The translations under genes and the position numbers were made by a program. Shown in pieces: positions 16,519 to 25,901 of a stretch of DNA of 64,000 nucleotides (position 1 is its first letter; each line of letters opens with the position of its first letter). Below the pieces are notes generated by a model. That model saw only the letters and a list, made by a program, of their open reading frames with translations, ran no database searches and was not told the DNA's origin. The stretch is from Aliarcobacter cibarius (GTDB lineage Bacteria; Campylobacterota; Campylobacteria; Campylobacterales; Arcobacteraceae), in the NCBI RefSeq assembly GCF_013372265.1, contig NZ_CP054051.1:818263-882262 (forward strand), given 5' to 3'.

Positions 16519-19472
16519 TGAGAGAAGAGGTTGCTGAACTTTTAGAAAATAGAAGTGAACTTCTAACTATTACATATTTTAAACTTCAAAAGTTATTTGA
16601 ACAAAAGTATGGTCAAAATGCTTTAGTTCTTATGGAAATTGGAACTTTTTTTGAAGTATACGAAGTAAATAATGATAAAGAGCAAATAGGAAAAGCAAAA
16701 GAGATAGCTGAACTTTTAAATATCCAGCTAACAAGAAAAAATAAATCTATTTTAGAAAATTCAAAAGAAAATCCTATTATGGCGGGTGTCCCTGCAATTT
16801 CATTTGAAAAACATCTTGCAAGAATTATTGCTGAGCAAAAGTATACAATTGCAATAATCAGACAAAAAGGTACGCCACCAAATGTAAGTAGATATTTAGA
16901 TGTTGTTGTAAGTCCAGGAACAAATTTTGATTTTGTTGTTGATCAAGATGATAATTTTGTAACTTCAATAGTTGTTGATCAAATAAGAGGTAACTATTTA
17001 ATAGGATATAGTGCAATTGATGTAACAACTGCAAAATGTTATTACAATGAAGTTTTTGGAAGTTCTGAAGATAAGTTTTTTGCTTTAGATGAAGTATTTA
17101 ATTATATGAATATGCATAAAACAAGTGAAGTAATTCTTACAATAGCTGATAAAAATATAAATCAAAAAGAGATAATAGATTATTTAGAATTAAATTTAAA
17201 GAGTTATCATTTAAGAAATTTCAGACCAAAAATATCTTATCAAAATGAGCTATTTAAAAATGTTTTTAACATAGAATCTTTACTTACTCCAATAGAACAT
17301 TTGGATATGGAAAGAAGTCCATTATCAACTGAATCTTTAGCAATTTTAATAGATTTTGTAATAGCTCACGATAGTGCAATAATTCAAAAATTATCTAATC
17401 CAATAAAACTTGATATTAGCAGGTATATTTATCTTGGTAACAATGCATTAGAACAGTTAAATATAATAGATACAACTCATAATTTAAGTTTAATAAAATT
17501 AATAAATAACACATCAACAGCTATGGGGAAAAGACTTTTAAAAGAGAGACTTACAAATCCTATAAAAGATGCAAAAGAACTTTTACGAAGATACAATCTT
17601 TCAAAAGAACTTTATGATTATCATGCTCCAATAGAGAATGAATTAGCAAATATATATGATATTGAAAGGTTAACTAGAAGAATAAAACTAGTTAGACTTC
17701 ATCCATTTGAATTGAACTATTTATACGATTCTTTAATAAGTATAAAAGAGATTGTTAAGTTTATGGAAAGTTATAAGTTTGTGACTCCTCCATGTAGCAG
17801 TGAGGAGTGTGAAAGTTTTATAAAATCTATAAATAGTACTTTTGACTTAAGCGTAAGTGGAAAATTTATGCTTAAAGATGTTGATACAAATATGATAACA
17901 AGTGGTATAAATATCCAAATAGATGAATTAAATAAACAAAATGATTTATTGTTTTCTAAATTAGAAATTATAAAAGAACATATTTTAGGTTTCTTAAAAA
18001 GTGATGATGAATCATATGTTGGAATAAATAGATTAGATAAAGAGGGGTTTTTCTTAACTCTGACGAAAAACAGATTTAATTTAATAAAAGATGAACTTCT
18101 AAAATCGCATTTAATTATAGATAATGATTTATTATTATTCAAAGATTTTACAATTAAAACTCAAACAAACAGTGTAAAAATATCTTGTAGGTTGATGGAA
18201 GATATATCTGATAAGTATGTTCATAATCTAAAAAAAATTGTGGAAATTAATAAAATTGTATTCAAAGAGAAACTTTGTGAGTTTGAAAAGAAATTTGCAA
18301 CTTTACTTTCTGAACTAGTAATGTTCATAGCTGAAATTGATCTTACTGTTTCAAATATAAAAACTAGTAAAAAGTACAATTACACATGTCCTAAAATTGT
18401 AAAAACAAAAGATGATGAGAATTTTATAGAGTTAATAGAACTTAGACATCCAATAATAGAAAGTAATGAAGAAAGTGGTATTTATGTACCAAATGATATT
18501 ATTTTAGGAGAGCTTAATCTAGCATCAAAAGAGTATCAGGATAATATTATTATTAAAAACTCAAATTCTATAAATTTGCAGAATAATAAAATGCATGGAG
18601 TTTTATTGTTTGGAATTAATTCTTCAGGCAAATCTTCTTTAATGAAAGCTATTGGTATAAGTGTTATTATGGCACAAGCTGGATTTTTTGTACCTTGTAA
18701 GAGTATGAGATTTTCTATTTTTGATTCAATTTTCACACGAATTAGTGGGGCTGATAATATTGCAAAAGGTTTATCGAGTTTTGCTGTTGAAATGATGGAT
18801 CTAAAAAATATTTTTAATAGAGCAACTAAAAAATCACTTATTTTAGGTGATGAAATAAGCCATAGTACAGAGACTCTAAGTGGACTTAGTATTGTTGCAA
18901 GTGCTATTTTAAAATTGGCTCGTCTTGAAGCACTTTTTGTTTTTGCAACTCATTTACATCAATTACCACAAATTCCAGAGATAGAAAAATTAAAAAATAT
19001 AATTTGTTTACATCTTGCAGTCATGTATGTTGACGATGAAGATAAACTAGTTTTTAATAGAAAATTAGACTATGGTAGCGGCTCATCTATTTATGGTTTA
19101 GAATTTGCAAAATCTTTGCATATGGATAGAGAATTCTTAAATGTTGCAAATGAGATTAGAAAAAGATTGAGTGATGATTATACAAAAATTGAAAGATTAA
19201 CTCATAAAAATAGTTCAAAATATAATAGTAATCTTTATACTTCGACTTGTATAATTTGTGGTAGAGCTTGTGATGAGGTTCATCATATAGTTGAACAATC
19301 AAAAGCAAATTCAGATGGGTTTATTGGGCATATAAATGCAAATCATAAATATAATCTTATTCCTCTTTGCAAACTTCATCATAAAATGGTTCATGATGGT
19401 TCTATAAATATTAATGGTTTTGTAACCACTTCAAAAGGCTTAGAATTACACTATACTATGATTGAAAAATAA
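16518..19472 (+). CDS. MutS-family protein with C-terminal HNH nuclease domain (MutS7-type)
   Basis: A 984-residue protein with a GTG start overlapping the previous stop. The N-terminal MutS mismatch-recognition domain is visible (LVLMEIGTFFEVYEV near residue 40, MAGVPAISFEKHLARI). The core and clamp follow, then the ABC ATPase (Walker A GINSSGKSS at about 699-707; LILGDEISHSTETLSG; ATHLHQLP). The last 75 residues form an HNH-type domain (CIICGRACDEVHH then NLIPLCKLHHKMVHDG). MutS with a fused HNH is the arrangement described for the MutS7 group of Campylobacterota, giant viruses and octocoral mitochondria. It could recognise and cut mismatched DNA without MutL or MutH, which is inference. 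Confidence 0.9.
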   Translation: MREEVAELLENRSELLTITYFKLQKLFEQKYGQNALVLMEIGTFFEVYEVNNDKEQIGKAKEIAELLNIQLTRKNKSILENSKENPIMAGVPAISFEKHLARIIAEQKYTIAIIRQKGTPPNVSRYLDVVVSPGTNFDFVVDQDDNFVTSIVVDQIRGNYLIGYSAIDVTTAKCYYNEVFGSSEDKFFALDEVFNYMNMHKTSEVILTIADKNINQKEIIDYLELNLKSYHLRNFRPKISYQNELFKNVFNIESLLTPIEHLDMERSPLSTESLAILIDFVIAHDSAIIQKLSNPIKLDISRYIYLGNNALEQLNIIDTTHNLSLIKLINNTSTAMGKRLLKERLTNPIKDAKELLRRYNLSKELYDYHAPIENELANIYDIERLTRRIKLVRLHPFELNYLYDSLISIKEIVKFMESYKFVTPPCSSEECESFIKSINSTFDLSVSGKFMLKDVDTNMITSGINIQIDELNKQNDLLFSKLEIIKEHILGFLKSDDESYVGINRLDKEGFFLTLTKNRFNLIKDELLKSHLIIDNDLLLFKDFTIKTQTNSVKISCRLMEDISDKYVHNLKKIVEINKIVFKEKLCEFEKKFATLLSELVMFIAEIDLTVSNIKTSKKYNYTCPKIVKTKDDENFIELIELRHPIIESNEESGIYVPNDIILGELNLASKEYQDNIIIKNSNSINLQNNKMHGVLLFGINSSGKSSLMKAIGISVIMAQAGFFVPCKSMRFSIFDSIFTRISGADNIAKGLSSFAVEMMDLKNIFNRATKKSLILGDEISHSTETLSGLSIVASAILKLARLEALFVFATHLHQLPQIPEIEKLKNIICLHLAVMYVDDEDKLVFNRKLDYGSGSSIYGLEFAKSLHMDREFLNVANEIRKRLSDDYTKIERLTHKNSSKYNSNLYTSTCIICGRACDEVHHIVEQSKANSDGFIGHINANHKYNLIPLCKLHHKMVHDGSININGFVTTSKGLELHYTMIEK

Positions 19473-19488
19473 TTTATTTAGGATTCAT

Positions 19489-20088
19489 ATGGATTTCTTT
19501 ATTTCAACATTTATAAAAATGTTTTTTATTATGACGCCATTTTTTGTTCTTAGTGTATTTTTAACTATAACTAATGAAGCAACTTTACATGATAAAAGAA
19601 AATTAGCTATTAAAGTTACTTTTTCTGTTATGGTTATAGCTTTAGTTTTACTTTTTTTTGGGCAACACATTTTTAAAATATTTGGTATAACTCTTGATGC
19701 TTTTAAAATTGGAGCAGGGGCACTACTATTTTTGACAGCAGTTGGTCTTATTTATGGAAACAAAGATGGACAAAAGCCAACAGATACAAATTTATCTGAT
19801 TTAGCTGTTGTTCCTTTGGCTTTACCTATAACTATAGGACCCGGAAGTATTGGGGTATTACTTGTAATGGGAGCTGAATTTAATAGTTTTTCTAAATTGC
19901 TAATAGGAAGTTTGGCTATTCTTTGTGCGATTTTTTTAATAGGTACTATGCTTTACTTATCGAGTATAATAGAGAAATTTATAGGGAAAAATGGATTATT
20001 AATAATTTCAAAAATCACTGGTCTTTTTTTAGCAGCGCTATCAGCTCAAATAATGTTTGATGGAATAAAAGGATTTTTAGGATTATAA
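19489..20088 (+). CDS. MarC-family integral membrane protein
   Basis: 199 residues from ATG 19489, chosen because AGGA lies 6 bp upstream; an earlier TTG at 19462 would overlap the mutS-type gene. Six hydrophobic segments fill the protein, with the MarC/YchE signatures FFVLSVFLTIT near the start and PLALPITIGPGSIG in the middle. The family is of unknown function (MarC is not itself a drug-resistance determinant). It may be co-transcribed with the mutS-type gene, 16 bp upstream. Confidence 0.88.
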   Translation: MDFFISTFIKMFFIMTPFFVLSVFLTITNEATLHDKRKLAIKVTFSVMVIALVLLFFGQHIFKIFGITLDAFKIGAGALLFLTAVGLIYGNKDGQKPTDTNLSDLAVVPLALPITIGPGSIGVLLVMGAEFNSFSKLLIGSLAILCAIFLIGTMLYLSSIIEKFIGKNGLLIISKITGLFLAALSAQIMFDGIKGFLGL

Positions 20089-20089
20089 A

Positions 20090-20117
20090 AATTTGTAGAG
20101 ATTTTCCTCTACAAATT
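20090..20117. terminator. Bidirectional terminator between marC and the haem-type diguanylate cyclase gene
   Basis: A perfect 11-bp stem (AATTTGTAGAG at 20090-20100 with CTCTACAAATT at 20107-20117), 6-base loop, between convergent genes. Confidence 0.75.
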
Positions 20118-21972
20118 AATAGTCTAATTTATCACCATTTTTTAGTATATCTTTTGTAAATCTTACAACTTTATTTCTACCAGTTGATTTTGCTTCATAT
20201 AATGAAATATCAGCATATTTAATACATTTATAGAACTGGTCTGTATCTTTTGTATAGAAAGAGTAACCAATACTTACTGTTTTTGTAAATGAATCTCCAT
20301 TATAATTAAATACTATTTTAGAGAATTCTTTATTTATTTTGAGGGCTAATTCATGAGCACTTTCTTCTGTTGGATTTCTCATTAGAATTAAGAACTCTTC
20401 TCCACCATATCTTATTATGAATTCATTTTCACTAATACATTTCTTCATAACAATTGAAAGTTTTCTTAAAATATCATCTCCAACATCATGACCATATGTA
20501 TCATTCACCATTTTGAAGTAATCAATATCTAAAAACATTATTGCGAAAGTAGTTCCCTCTTTTAATTCAAGAGGAAGTTTTTTATCTATGAATTCATCTA
20601 AATATTTTCTATTATAAAGACCTGTTAAAGCATCAGTAAGATTTTTATGTTTTAGTGCATCCATTAAAATTTTACTTTCTAAAATAGGTTTCGTTTCTTC
20701 TAGATACTTTTTGATTATACCAATTTGAGATTTTACGTGGTTTAATTCTTCTTCATTGTTGCTTACTATATGTATTACAATATTTGCTTGTTCGTTTACA
20801 AAAAATGGTATACAAATGTGCTTGTCATCATCTTTACATGAAGCAATTCTACAAATTTCTGGAAAATTCTCAGAAGCAATAATACTGTTTGTTCTTTCAG
20901 CTCTACAATACTCTTTTATACCCTTTGTTAAATTACAGCAAGGTATTTTCTCTTTTGAAGCAAATATTGTTTTTCTTTCATTTTTCATTAAATCAGTTTC
21001 AAATATGAAAAAGTTTTTTATTTCTAGTTTATCCCTTAAAACTATTGTTAATCTATAATAAATATCTTCTTTCGTTAAATCGTTTTCAATAGTTTTTTTG
21101 TAGTTATATATTTCACTAATATCTTCTATAATCTCTTTTGCAGTTATCAATTTATCATGATTCATATTTACAGATCTATTATGAACGAAAGATGTTAGAT
21201 TTTTTTCAATACCTGTTAATACAGTTTCTAGTTTATCAATTAATTCATTTAACCAAATAGAAGCTTCCTTATCTTCTTTTAGAACACCATTTTTTGCTCT
21301 AACTGAGTAATCTCCTTCGTGAACTTTTTTCAAAGTATCTGTTATTTGATCAAATGAGCTTGTGTAAGGGGCAATTTTATTTCTAATATAGATTAAAATA
21401 ATAACTAAGAATATTGCTATAGTTCCAATAATATATAAAAGAACAATAATGTTTGAAACTCTATCTTCTCTAATATCAAAACTTAATGATATAGCTCCTA
21501 AAACTTCACCTTCTTTTGCATTATGACAAGATAGACAATTTGGCTTATCCATAGACGAGGCAGTGTAGGGGATAGTTACTCTTAAATTTGCATTGAAAAA
21601 AGATTCATTAATTACAGTTTTTTCTTTTCCTGTTTGAAGAACTTCAAGATCTACATTATCTTTAGGATTTTCATTTGATAGAGTTGATTTTCCAAATTGT
21701 TCACTTACACTTTTTGCTCTAATAACCCATAAATCTTTTACATTATCTAGTTGGCTTATACTATTCAAGAAAACATCTCTTTGATCCATATTGCCATTTA
21801 CCATGTGGCTTGTAAGAGATTTTTTTACAATATCAGCAGTTAAATAGGCTTTTTTCTTAACTCCTTCATATCCAGTTTGTCTTGAACCAATAGCAACTAA
21901 AACAACAATTATTACTGTTAAAATGGTAATCATTGAGAAGATAATTAAAGTTATCTTTTTATTAGAACTCAT
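20116..21972 (-). CDS. Diguanylate cyclase with periplasmic c-type haem sensor domain
   Basis: A 618-residue protein. A transmembrane helix (7-28) leads into a periplasmic region of about 145 residues containing a CLSCH c-type haem motif at 146-150. A second membrane helix (about 175-197), a HAMP-like linker, a GAF-like region (about 285-430) and a GGDEF domain follow. The cyclase active site reads GGEEF and the MFLDIDYFKMVNDTYGH metal/GTP site is intact, so c-di-GMP synthesis is expected. The upstream RxxD inhibitory site is not seen. The haem suggests sensing of redox state or of a gas such as O2 or NO. It is transcribed alone. Confidence 0.9.
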   Translation of the reverse strand: MSSNKKITLIIFSMITILTVIIVVLVAIGSRQTGYEGVKKKAYLTADIVKKSLTSHMVNGNMDQRDVFLNSISQLDNVKDLWVIRAKSVSEQFGKSTLSNENPKDNVDLEVLQTGKEKTVINESFFNANLRVTIPYTASSMDKPNCLSCHNAKEGEVLGAISLSFDIREDRVSNIIVLLYIIGTIAIFLVIILIYIRNKIAPYTSSFDQITDTLKKVHEGDYSVRAKNGVLKEDKEASIWLNELIDKLETVLTGIEKNLTSFVHNRSVNMNHDKLITAKEIIEDISEIYNYKKTIENDLTKEDIYYRLTIVLRDKLEIKNFFIFETDLMKNERKTIFASKEKIPCCNLTKGIKEYCRAERTNSIIASENFPEICRIASCKDDDKHICIPFFVNEQANIVIHIVSNNEEELNHVKSQIGIIKKYLEETKPILESKILMDALKHKNLTDALTGLYNRKYLDEFIDKKLPLELKEGTTFAIMFLDIDYFKMVNDTYGHDVGDDILRKLSIVMKKCISENEFIIRYGGEEFLILMRNPTEESAHELALKINKEFSKIVFNYNGDSFTKTVSIGYSFYTKDTDQFYKCIKYADISLYEAKSTGRNKVVRFTKDILKNGDKLDY

Positions 21973-22045
21973 ACTCCACCCCTAAACTTACATTAGTTAT
22001 TATCATATCATAAAATTATTTATTTATGATTAGATTTTCATTAAA

Positions 22046-22753
22046 TTATAAAATTTTAAAAGCCTCTTCTAAATCTAAAGTTTCTTCATAAAAAGCTTTT
22101 CCGACAATTACTCCGCCAACATGACCATTCTCTTTACAAGCCTTTATATCATTTATATCTTTTACACCGCCACTTGCTATTGTATAAATACCACTTGAAA
22201 TAGCAATATCTTTAGTAAATTCTACATTAACTCCACAAAGCATACCATCTTTACTAATATCTGTACAAATTATTGCTTCAACACCAGCATTTGCAAACTC
22301 TTGAGCTAAGTCAGTAGCTTTCATAGTTGAAACTTCTGCCCATCCTTCAACAGCAACCATTCCATTTAATGCATCAATTCCAACAGCAATTGGATATTTT
22401 TTTGCCATTTCTTTTACAAATTCTGGATTTTTTACGGCTATTGAACCAAGAATTAATCTATCAACACCTAATTCAAGATACATTTGAATAGTTTTTTCAT
22501 CTCTAATTCCACCACCAAGCTCAATTTTTAAGTTACAATTTTCTCTAATCTTTTTTATTTGTTCTAAATTTGCAGGTTTTCCTTCAAATGCTCCATTTAA
22601 GTCTACGATATGAACCCACTTACTTCCTAATTCTTCAAATCTTTTTGCAACTTGCCAAGGCTCATCAGAGTATATTTTTGCACTATCCATAAGACCTTTG
22701 CTGAGCCTTACAGCTTTTCCATCTTTTAAATCAATTGCTGGTAGTATGTCCAT
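22046..22753 (-). CDS. hisA: Phosphoribosylformimino-5-aminoimidazole carboxamide ribotide isomerase
   Basis: 235 residues of TIM-barrel fold. It begins [17 protein letters not shown] with the catalytic aspartate of the first strand, and has [15 protein letters not shown] (second catalytic aspartate) and ASGG phosphate-binding loops. It carries out the fourth step of histidine synthesis (ProFAR isomerisation). It lies 20 bp downstream of hisH, with AAGGA before the start. Confidence 0.95.
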   Translation of the reverse strand: MDILPAIDLKDGKAVRLSKGLMDSAKIYSDEPWQVAKRFEELGSKWVHIVDLNGAFEGKPANLEQIKKIRENCNLKIELGGGIRDEKTIQMYLELGVDRLILGSIAVKNPEFVKEMAKKYPIAVGIDALNGMVAVEGWAEVSTMKATDLAQEFANAGVEAIICTDISKDGMLCGVNVEFTKDIAISSGIYTIASGGVKDINDIKACKENGHVGGVIVGKAFYEETLDLEEAFKIL

Positions 22754-22773
22754 TAGTTATTCCTTTTAATATA

Positions 22774-23379
22774 TTATAAATTTATAAAATTCTCTAAAAT
22801 TTTAAGTCCATTGTTATGTGATTTTTCTGGATGTGGTTGAAAACCAAAAATATTATTTTTGTTTACAGCACTTACAAAAGTATAACCGTATGTTGTCTCT
22901 CCAATAACATACTCATCTTTTGTTTTGGCATGGTATGAGTGTACAAAATATAAATAAGGATTTTCTAAATCTTTAAAAAGTGGGTTCTGTTTATTGATTA
23001 TTCTATTCCATCCCATATGTGGAATTTTTAAATCTTCTTCCATTCTATTTTTATCAAATTTTACAACTTGACCTTCTATTAAATTTAGACCTTTTGTATA
23101 TCCAAATTCCTCACTACTTTCAAAAAGTAGTTGCATTCCTAAGCAAATTCCCAGAAGAGGTTTTTTACTATTTGCAAAATTTATAATTTCATCTTTTAAT
23201 CCACTACTTTCTAAATGTTCCATAGCATCTTTGTATGCTCCAACACCTGGAAGAATTAGCTTATCTAAATTTTTTATTTCATCGGGTTCTTTTACTATTT
23301 TTACATCTTTTGTAAATTTTAAACAAGCATTATAAACACTTGCTAAATTTCCCATATTATAGTCTATTATTCCTAGCAT
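22774..23379 (-). CDS. hisH: Imidazole glycerol phosphate synthase, glutamine amidotransferase subunit
   Basis: 201 residues from ATG 23379. An in-frame ATG two codons earlier (23385) is too close to the AGGA ribosome-binding site, so the second is used. The class I glutaminase triad is visible: Cys in GICLGMQLLF, and His and Glu in FQPHPEKS near the C-terminus. It supplies ammonia to HisF for imidazole ring closure; hisF is not in this window. It is followed by hisA, in a lepA-comF-hisH-hisA run. Confidence 0.95.
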   Translation of the reverse strand: MLGIIDYNMGNLASVYNACLKFTKDVKIVKEPDEIKNLDKLILPGVGAYKDAMEHLESSGLKDEIINFANSKKPLLGICLGMQLLFESSEEFGYTKGLNLIEGQVVKFDKNRMEEDLKIPHMGWNRIINKQNPLFKDLENPYLYFVHSYHAKTKDEYVIGETTYGYTFVSAVNKNNIFGFQPHPEKSHNNGLKILENFINL

Positions 23380-23412
23380 TAACATCCTTTTAAAGGGGAG
23401 ATTATATCTTTT

Positions 23413-23984
23413 TTAATTTAAAAAAGAGCATAGAGTAAGGGCAAAGAGTACATTTACATTCTCTTTTTTTAAAGTATTTTTAGCTTCCAAAATTGTTGTT
23501 CCAGTAGTTATAACATCATCTATTATTATAACATCACAATTTTTGGACCAGTATATTTGAATTTTCTTGAATTCTTTTGTCTAAAGTCTAAATCTTTACC
23601 AGCATATTTTACTGTATTTGTTGATTTTAAAGTGTTGTAAATAGGTTTTATATAAGGATTTTTTAGATGTCTTGTTAAAATTGCAGTTTGTGAAAAATCA
23701 TGTCTAGTATGATCATCTATAGGAATTGCTAAAATAGGGTATGTAAATTTAAAATTATCAGCAAATTTTTTAAAACTAAGTTTTGCTAAAGTATTAAAAA
23801 CTCTATCTCCATGAAAATAGTATTTACTTTGAATTAAATCTTCTAAATCTTTGTAGTCATAAAAGGAGTAGACAAAGAAATCTTTCTCTAACTCTTTTTT
23901 ATAAAAATTTGGTTTAAGAATAGTATCTTGACAAGTTTTACATAAAATATAAAAAGATATTTTATCGCAACTTGTACATTTCAT
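23413..23984 (-). pseudogene. comF: comF-like phosphoribosyltransferase gene with a one-base frameshift
   Basis: The first 152 codons (23984-23526) encode a ComF-type N-terminus: zinc-finger cysteines (CTSC, CKTC at about 3-19), YSFYDYKDLEDLIQ and RQKNSRKF. The frame then stops. The expected PRPP-binding motif (VIIIDDVITTGTTILEAK) lies in another frame from about 23529 down to a TAA at 23415-23413. The switch falls at a run of five A (minus strand; T run at 23540-23544). One extra A would join the parts into about 190 residues reading PKNCDVIIIDDV. ComF is needed for DNA uptake in several naturally competent bacteria. A sequencing slip or phase variation could also explain it. Confidence 0.75.
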
Positions 23985-23993
23985 ATTAAAACT

Positions 23994-25781
23994 TTAGATT
24001 TTTAGAACAGCCATAAATGCTTCTTGAGGTACATTTACCTTTCCAATAGCTTTCATTCTTTTTTTACCAGCTTTTTGTTTTTCAAGAAGCTTTCTTTTTC
24101 TTGTGATGTCTCCACCATAACATTTTGCAGTTACATTTTTTCCCATAGATTTAACTGTTTCTCTAGCAATAATTGTACTACCGATACTAGCTTGAACTGC
24201 TACTTCAAAAAGTTGTCTAGGAATTAGTTCTTTTAAAGCTTTTACAAACTCTCTACCTCGACTAACTGCTTTATCCTCAGGAACAATAATTGATAATGCA
24301 TCAACAACTTCTCCTGCAACTCTAACATCAAGTTTTTTCAAATTACCTGGTCTAAATCCAACTGGTTCATAATCAAAAGAAGCATAACCTTTTGTTGTAG
24401 ATTTTAATTTGTCATAGAAATCCATAACAATTTCATTCATAGGAATATCATATTCTAAAAGTACTCTTTTACCTATGTAATCCATTTTAAGCTGAACACC
24501 TCTTTTATCATTTAAAAGTTTTATTACATTTCCTAAAAATTCATCAGGAACTAGGATAGTAGCTTTTACATAAGGTTCAAATATTGTGTCAATATAATTT
24601 GGTTCAGGTAATTCTGAAGGATTTTGAATTATTATTCTTTCTCCATCCCTTTTTAAAACTTCATAAACAACAGTAGGTGCAGTTGCTATTAAATCTAAGT
24701 CAAATTCTCTCTCAAGTCTTTCTTTTATAACTTCCATGTGAAGCATTCCTAGAAAACCTGTTCTAAATCCACTTCCAAGAGCCATAGAGCTTTCTGGTTC
24801 AAAAGATATTGAAGAATCATTTAGTTTTAATTTGTTTAAAGCTTCTCTTAAATCTTCAAATTTGTCAGTTTCTATTGGATAAATTCCCGCAAAAACAAAA
24901 GGTTTTGCAGGTTCAAATCCATCAATTGGCTCTTTTGTTGGATTTTTTGCATCAGTCATTGTATCACCAACTGCAATTCCATCTAATGTTTTAAGTCCAA
25001 GAACAACTATTCCAATTTCACCTGTTTTTATTTCAGTTGTATCTTGTCGTTTTATTGGATGTGGGTACATTAAGCTTAAAACCTGATGTTCAACTTTTGT
25101 ATTCATCATTTTTAAAGTTTGACCTTTTTTTATACTTCCATCATAAACTCGTACAAGAGCTAGAGCTCCTAAATAATTATCAAACCAAGAATCATAAATA
25201 AGTGCTTTAGTTGGAGCATTTTCATCCCCTACAGGTGCTGGGACTCTCTTAATAATAGATTCTATTAAATCTTTTACTCCTAAACCTGTTTTTGCACTAA
25301 TCAAATTATGTTCAGTGCAATCAAGTCCAATAGCTTCTTCTACTTCAGCTAAAACTCTCATTGGATCAGCACTTGGTAAATCTATTTTATTTACAACCGG
25401 TAGAAGTTCAAGATCATTATCCATCGCAATATATACGTTTGCAATAGTTTGAGCTTCAACTCCTTGAGTAGAATCAACAATAAGTAAAGCACCTTCTGAT
25501 GATGCTAATGAACGACTTACTTCATAAGAAAAATCTACGTGACCTGGAGTATCTATAAGATTTAATATATATTTTTCACCATTTAATGTATAGTTTAATC
25601 TTACACTTTGAGCTTTTATAGTAATTCCACGCTCTTTTTCTATATCCATATTGTCCATAACTTGAGAAGTCATTTCACGGTCGCTAATTGCTCCACACTC
25701 TTGAATGATTCTATCTGCAAGAGTTGATTTCCCATGGTCAATATGTGCAATAATACTAAAGTTTCTAATATTTTTTTGCAA
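23994..25781 (-). CDS. lepA: Elongation factor 4 (LepA GTPase)
   Basis: 595 residues, standard LepA length, from a TTG start (25781) with AGGAA upstream. G-motifs are present: [21 protein letters not shown] and NKIDLPSA. The LepA-specific C-terminal domain is seen from about residue 490, ending [16 protein letters not shown]. It is a translational GTPase related to EF-G. It heads a minus-strand run with comF, hisH and hisA. Confidence 0.97.
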   Translation of the reverse strand: MQKNIRNFSIIAHIDHGKSTLADRIIQECGAISDREMTSQVMDNMDIEKERGITIKAQSVRLNYTLNGEKYILNLIDTPGHVDFSYEVSRSLASSEGALLIVDSTQGVEAQTIANVYIAMDNDLELLPVVNKIDLPSADPMRVLAEVEEAIGLDCTEHNLISAKTGLGVKDLIESIIKRVPAPVGDENAPTKALIYDSWFDNYLGALALVRVYDGSIKKGQTLKMMNTKVEHQVLSLMYPHPIKRQDTTEIKTGEIGIVVLGLKTLDGIAVGDTMTDAKNPTKEPIDGFEPAKPFVFAGIYPIETDKFEDLREALNKLKLNDSSISFEPESSMALGSGFRTGFLGMLHMEVIKERLEREFDLDLIATAPTVVYEVLKRDGERIIIQNPSELPEPNYIDTIFEPYVKATILVPDEFLGNVIKLLNDKRGVQLKMDYIGKRVLLEYDIPMNEIVMDFYDKLKSTTKGYASFDYEPVGFRPGNLKKLDVRVAGEVVDALSIIVPEDKAVSRGREFVKALKELIPRQLFEVAVQASIGSTIIARETVKSMGKNVTAKCYGGDITRKRKLLEKQKAGKKRMKAIGKVNVPQEAFMAVLKI

Positions 25782-25872
25782 TTTTATTCCTATTAAGTTT
25801 GAGTATTTTATTTAAAAAAGTTGTAGATTATATCTAAAAAATAGTAAGTTTCTTGTTAAGATTATTTTAGTC

Positions 25873-25897
25873 AAGAAGGAATTTTATATTCCTTCTT
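25873..25897 (-). terminator. Terminator of the first OmpA-family gene
   Basis: A perfect 10-bp stem (25873-25882 with 25888-25897) with a five-base loop, 5 bp beyond the stop codon at 25902 when read on the minus strand. The T tract after it is weak. Confidence 0.6.
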
Positions 25898-25901
25898 ATG
25901 T

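Noticed and set aside
24024-24994. Plus-strand ORFs of 67 and 61 codons within lepA
   Set aside because: Antisense to a highly conserved gene; composition (Phe/Ser, Leu/Gln runs) reflects AT-rich complement.
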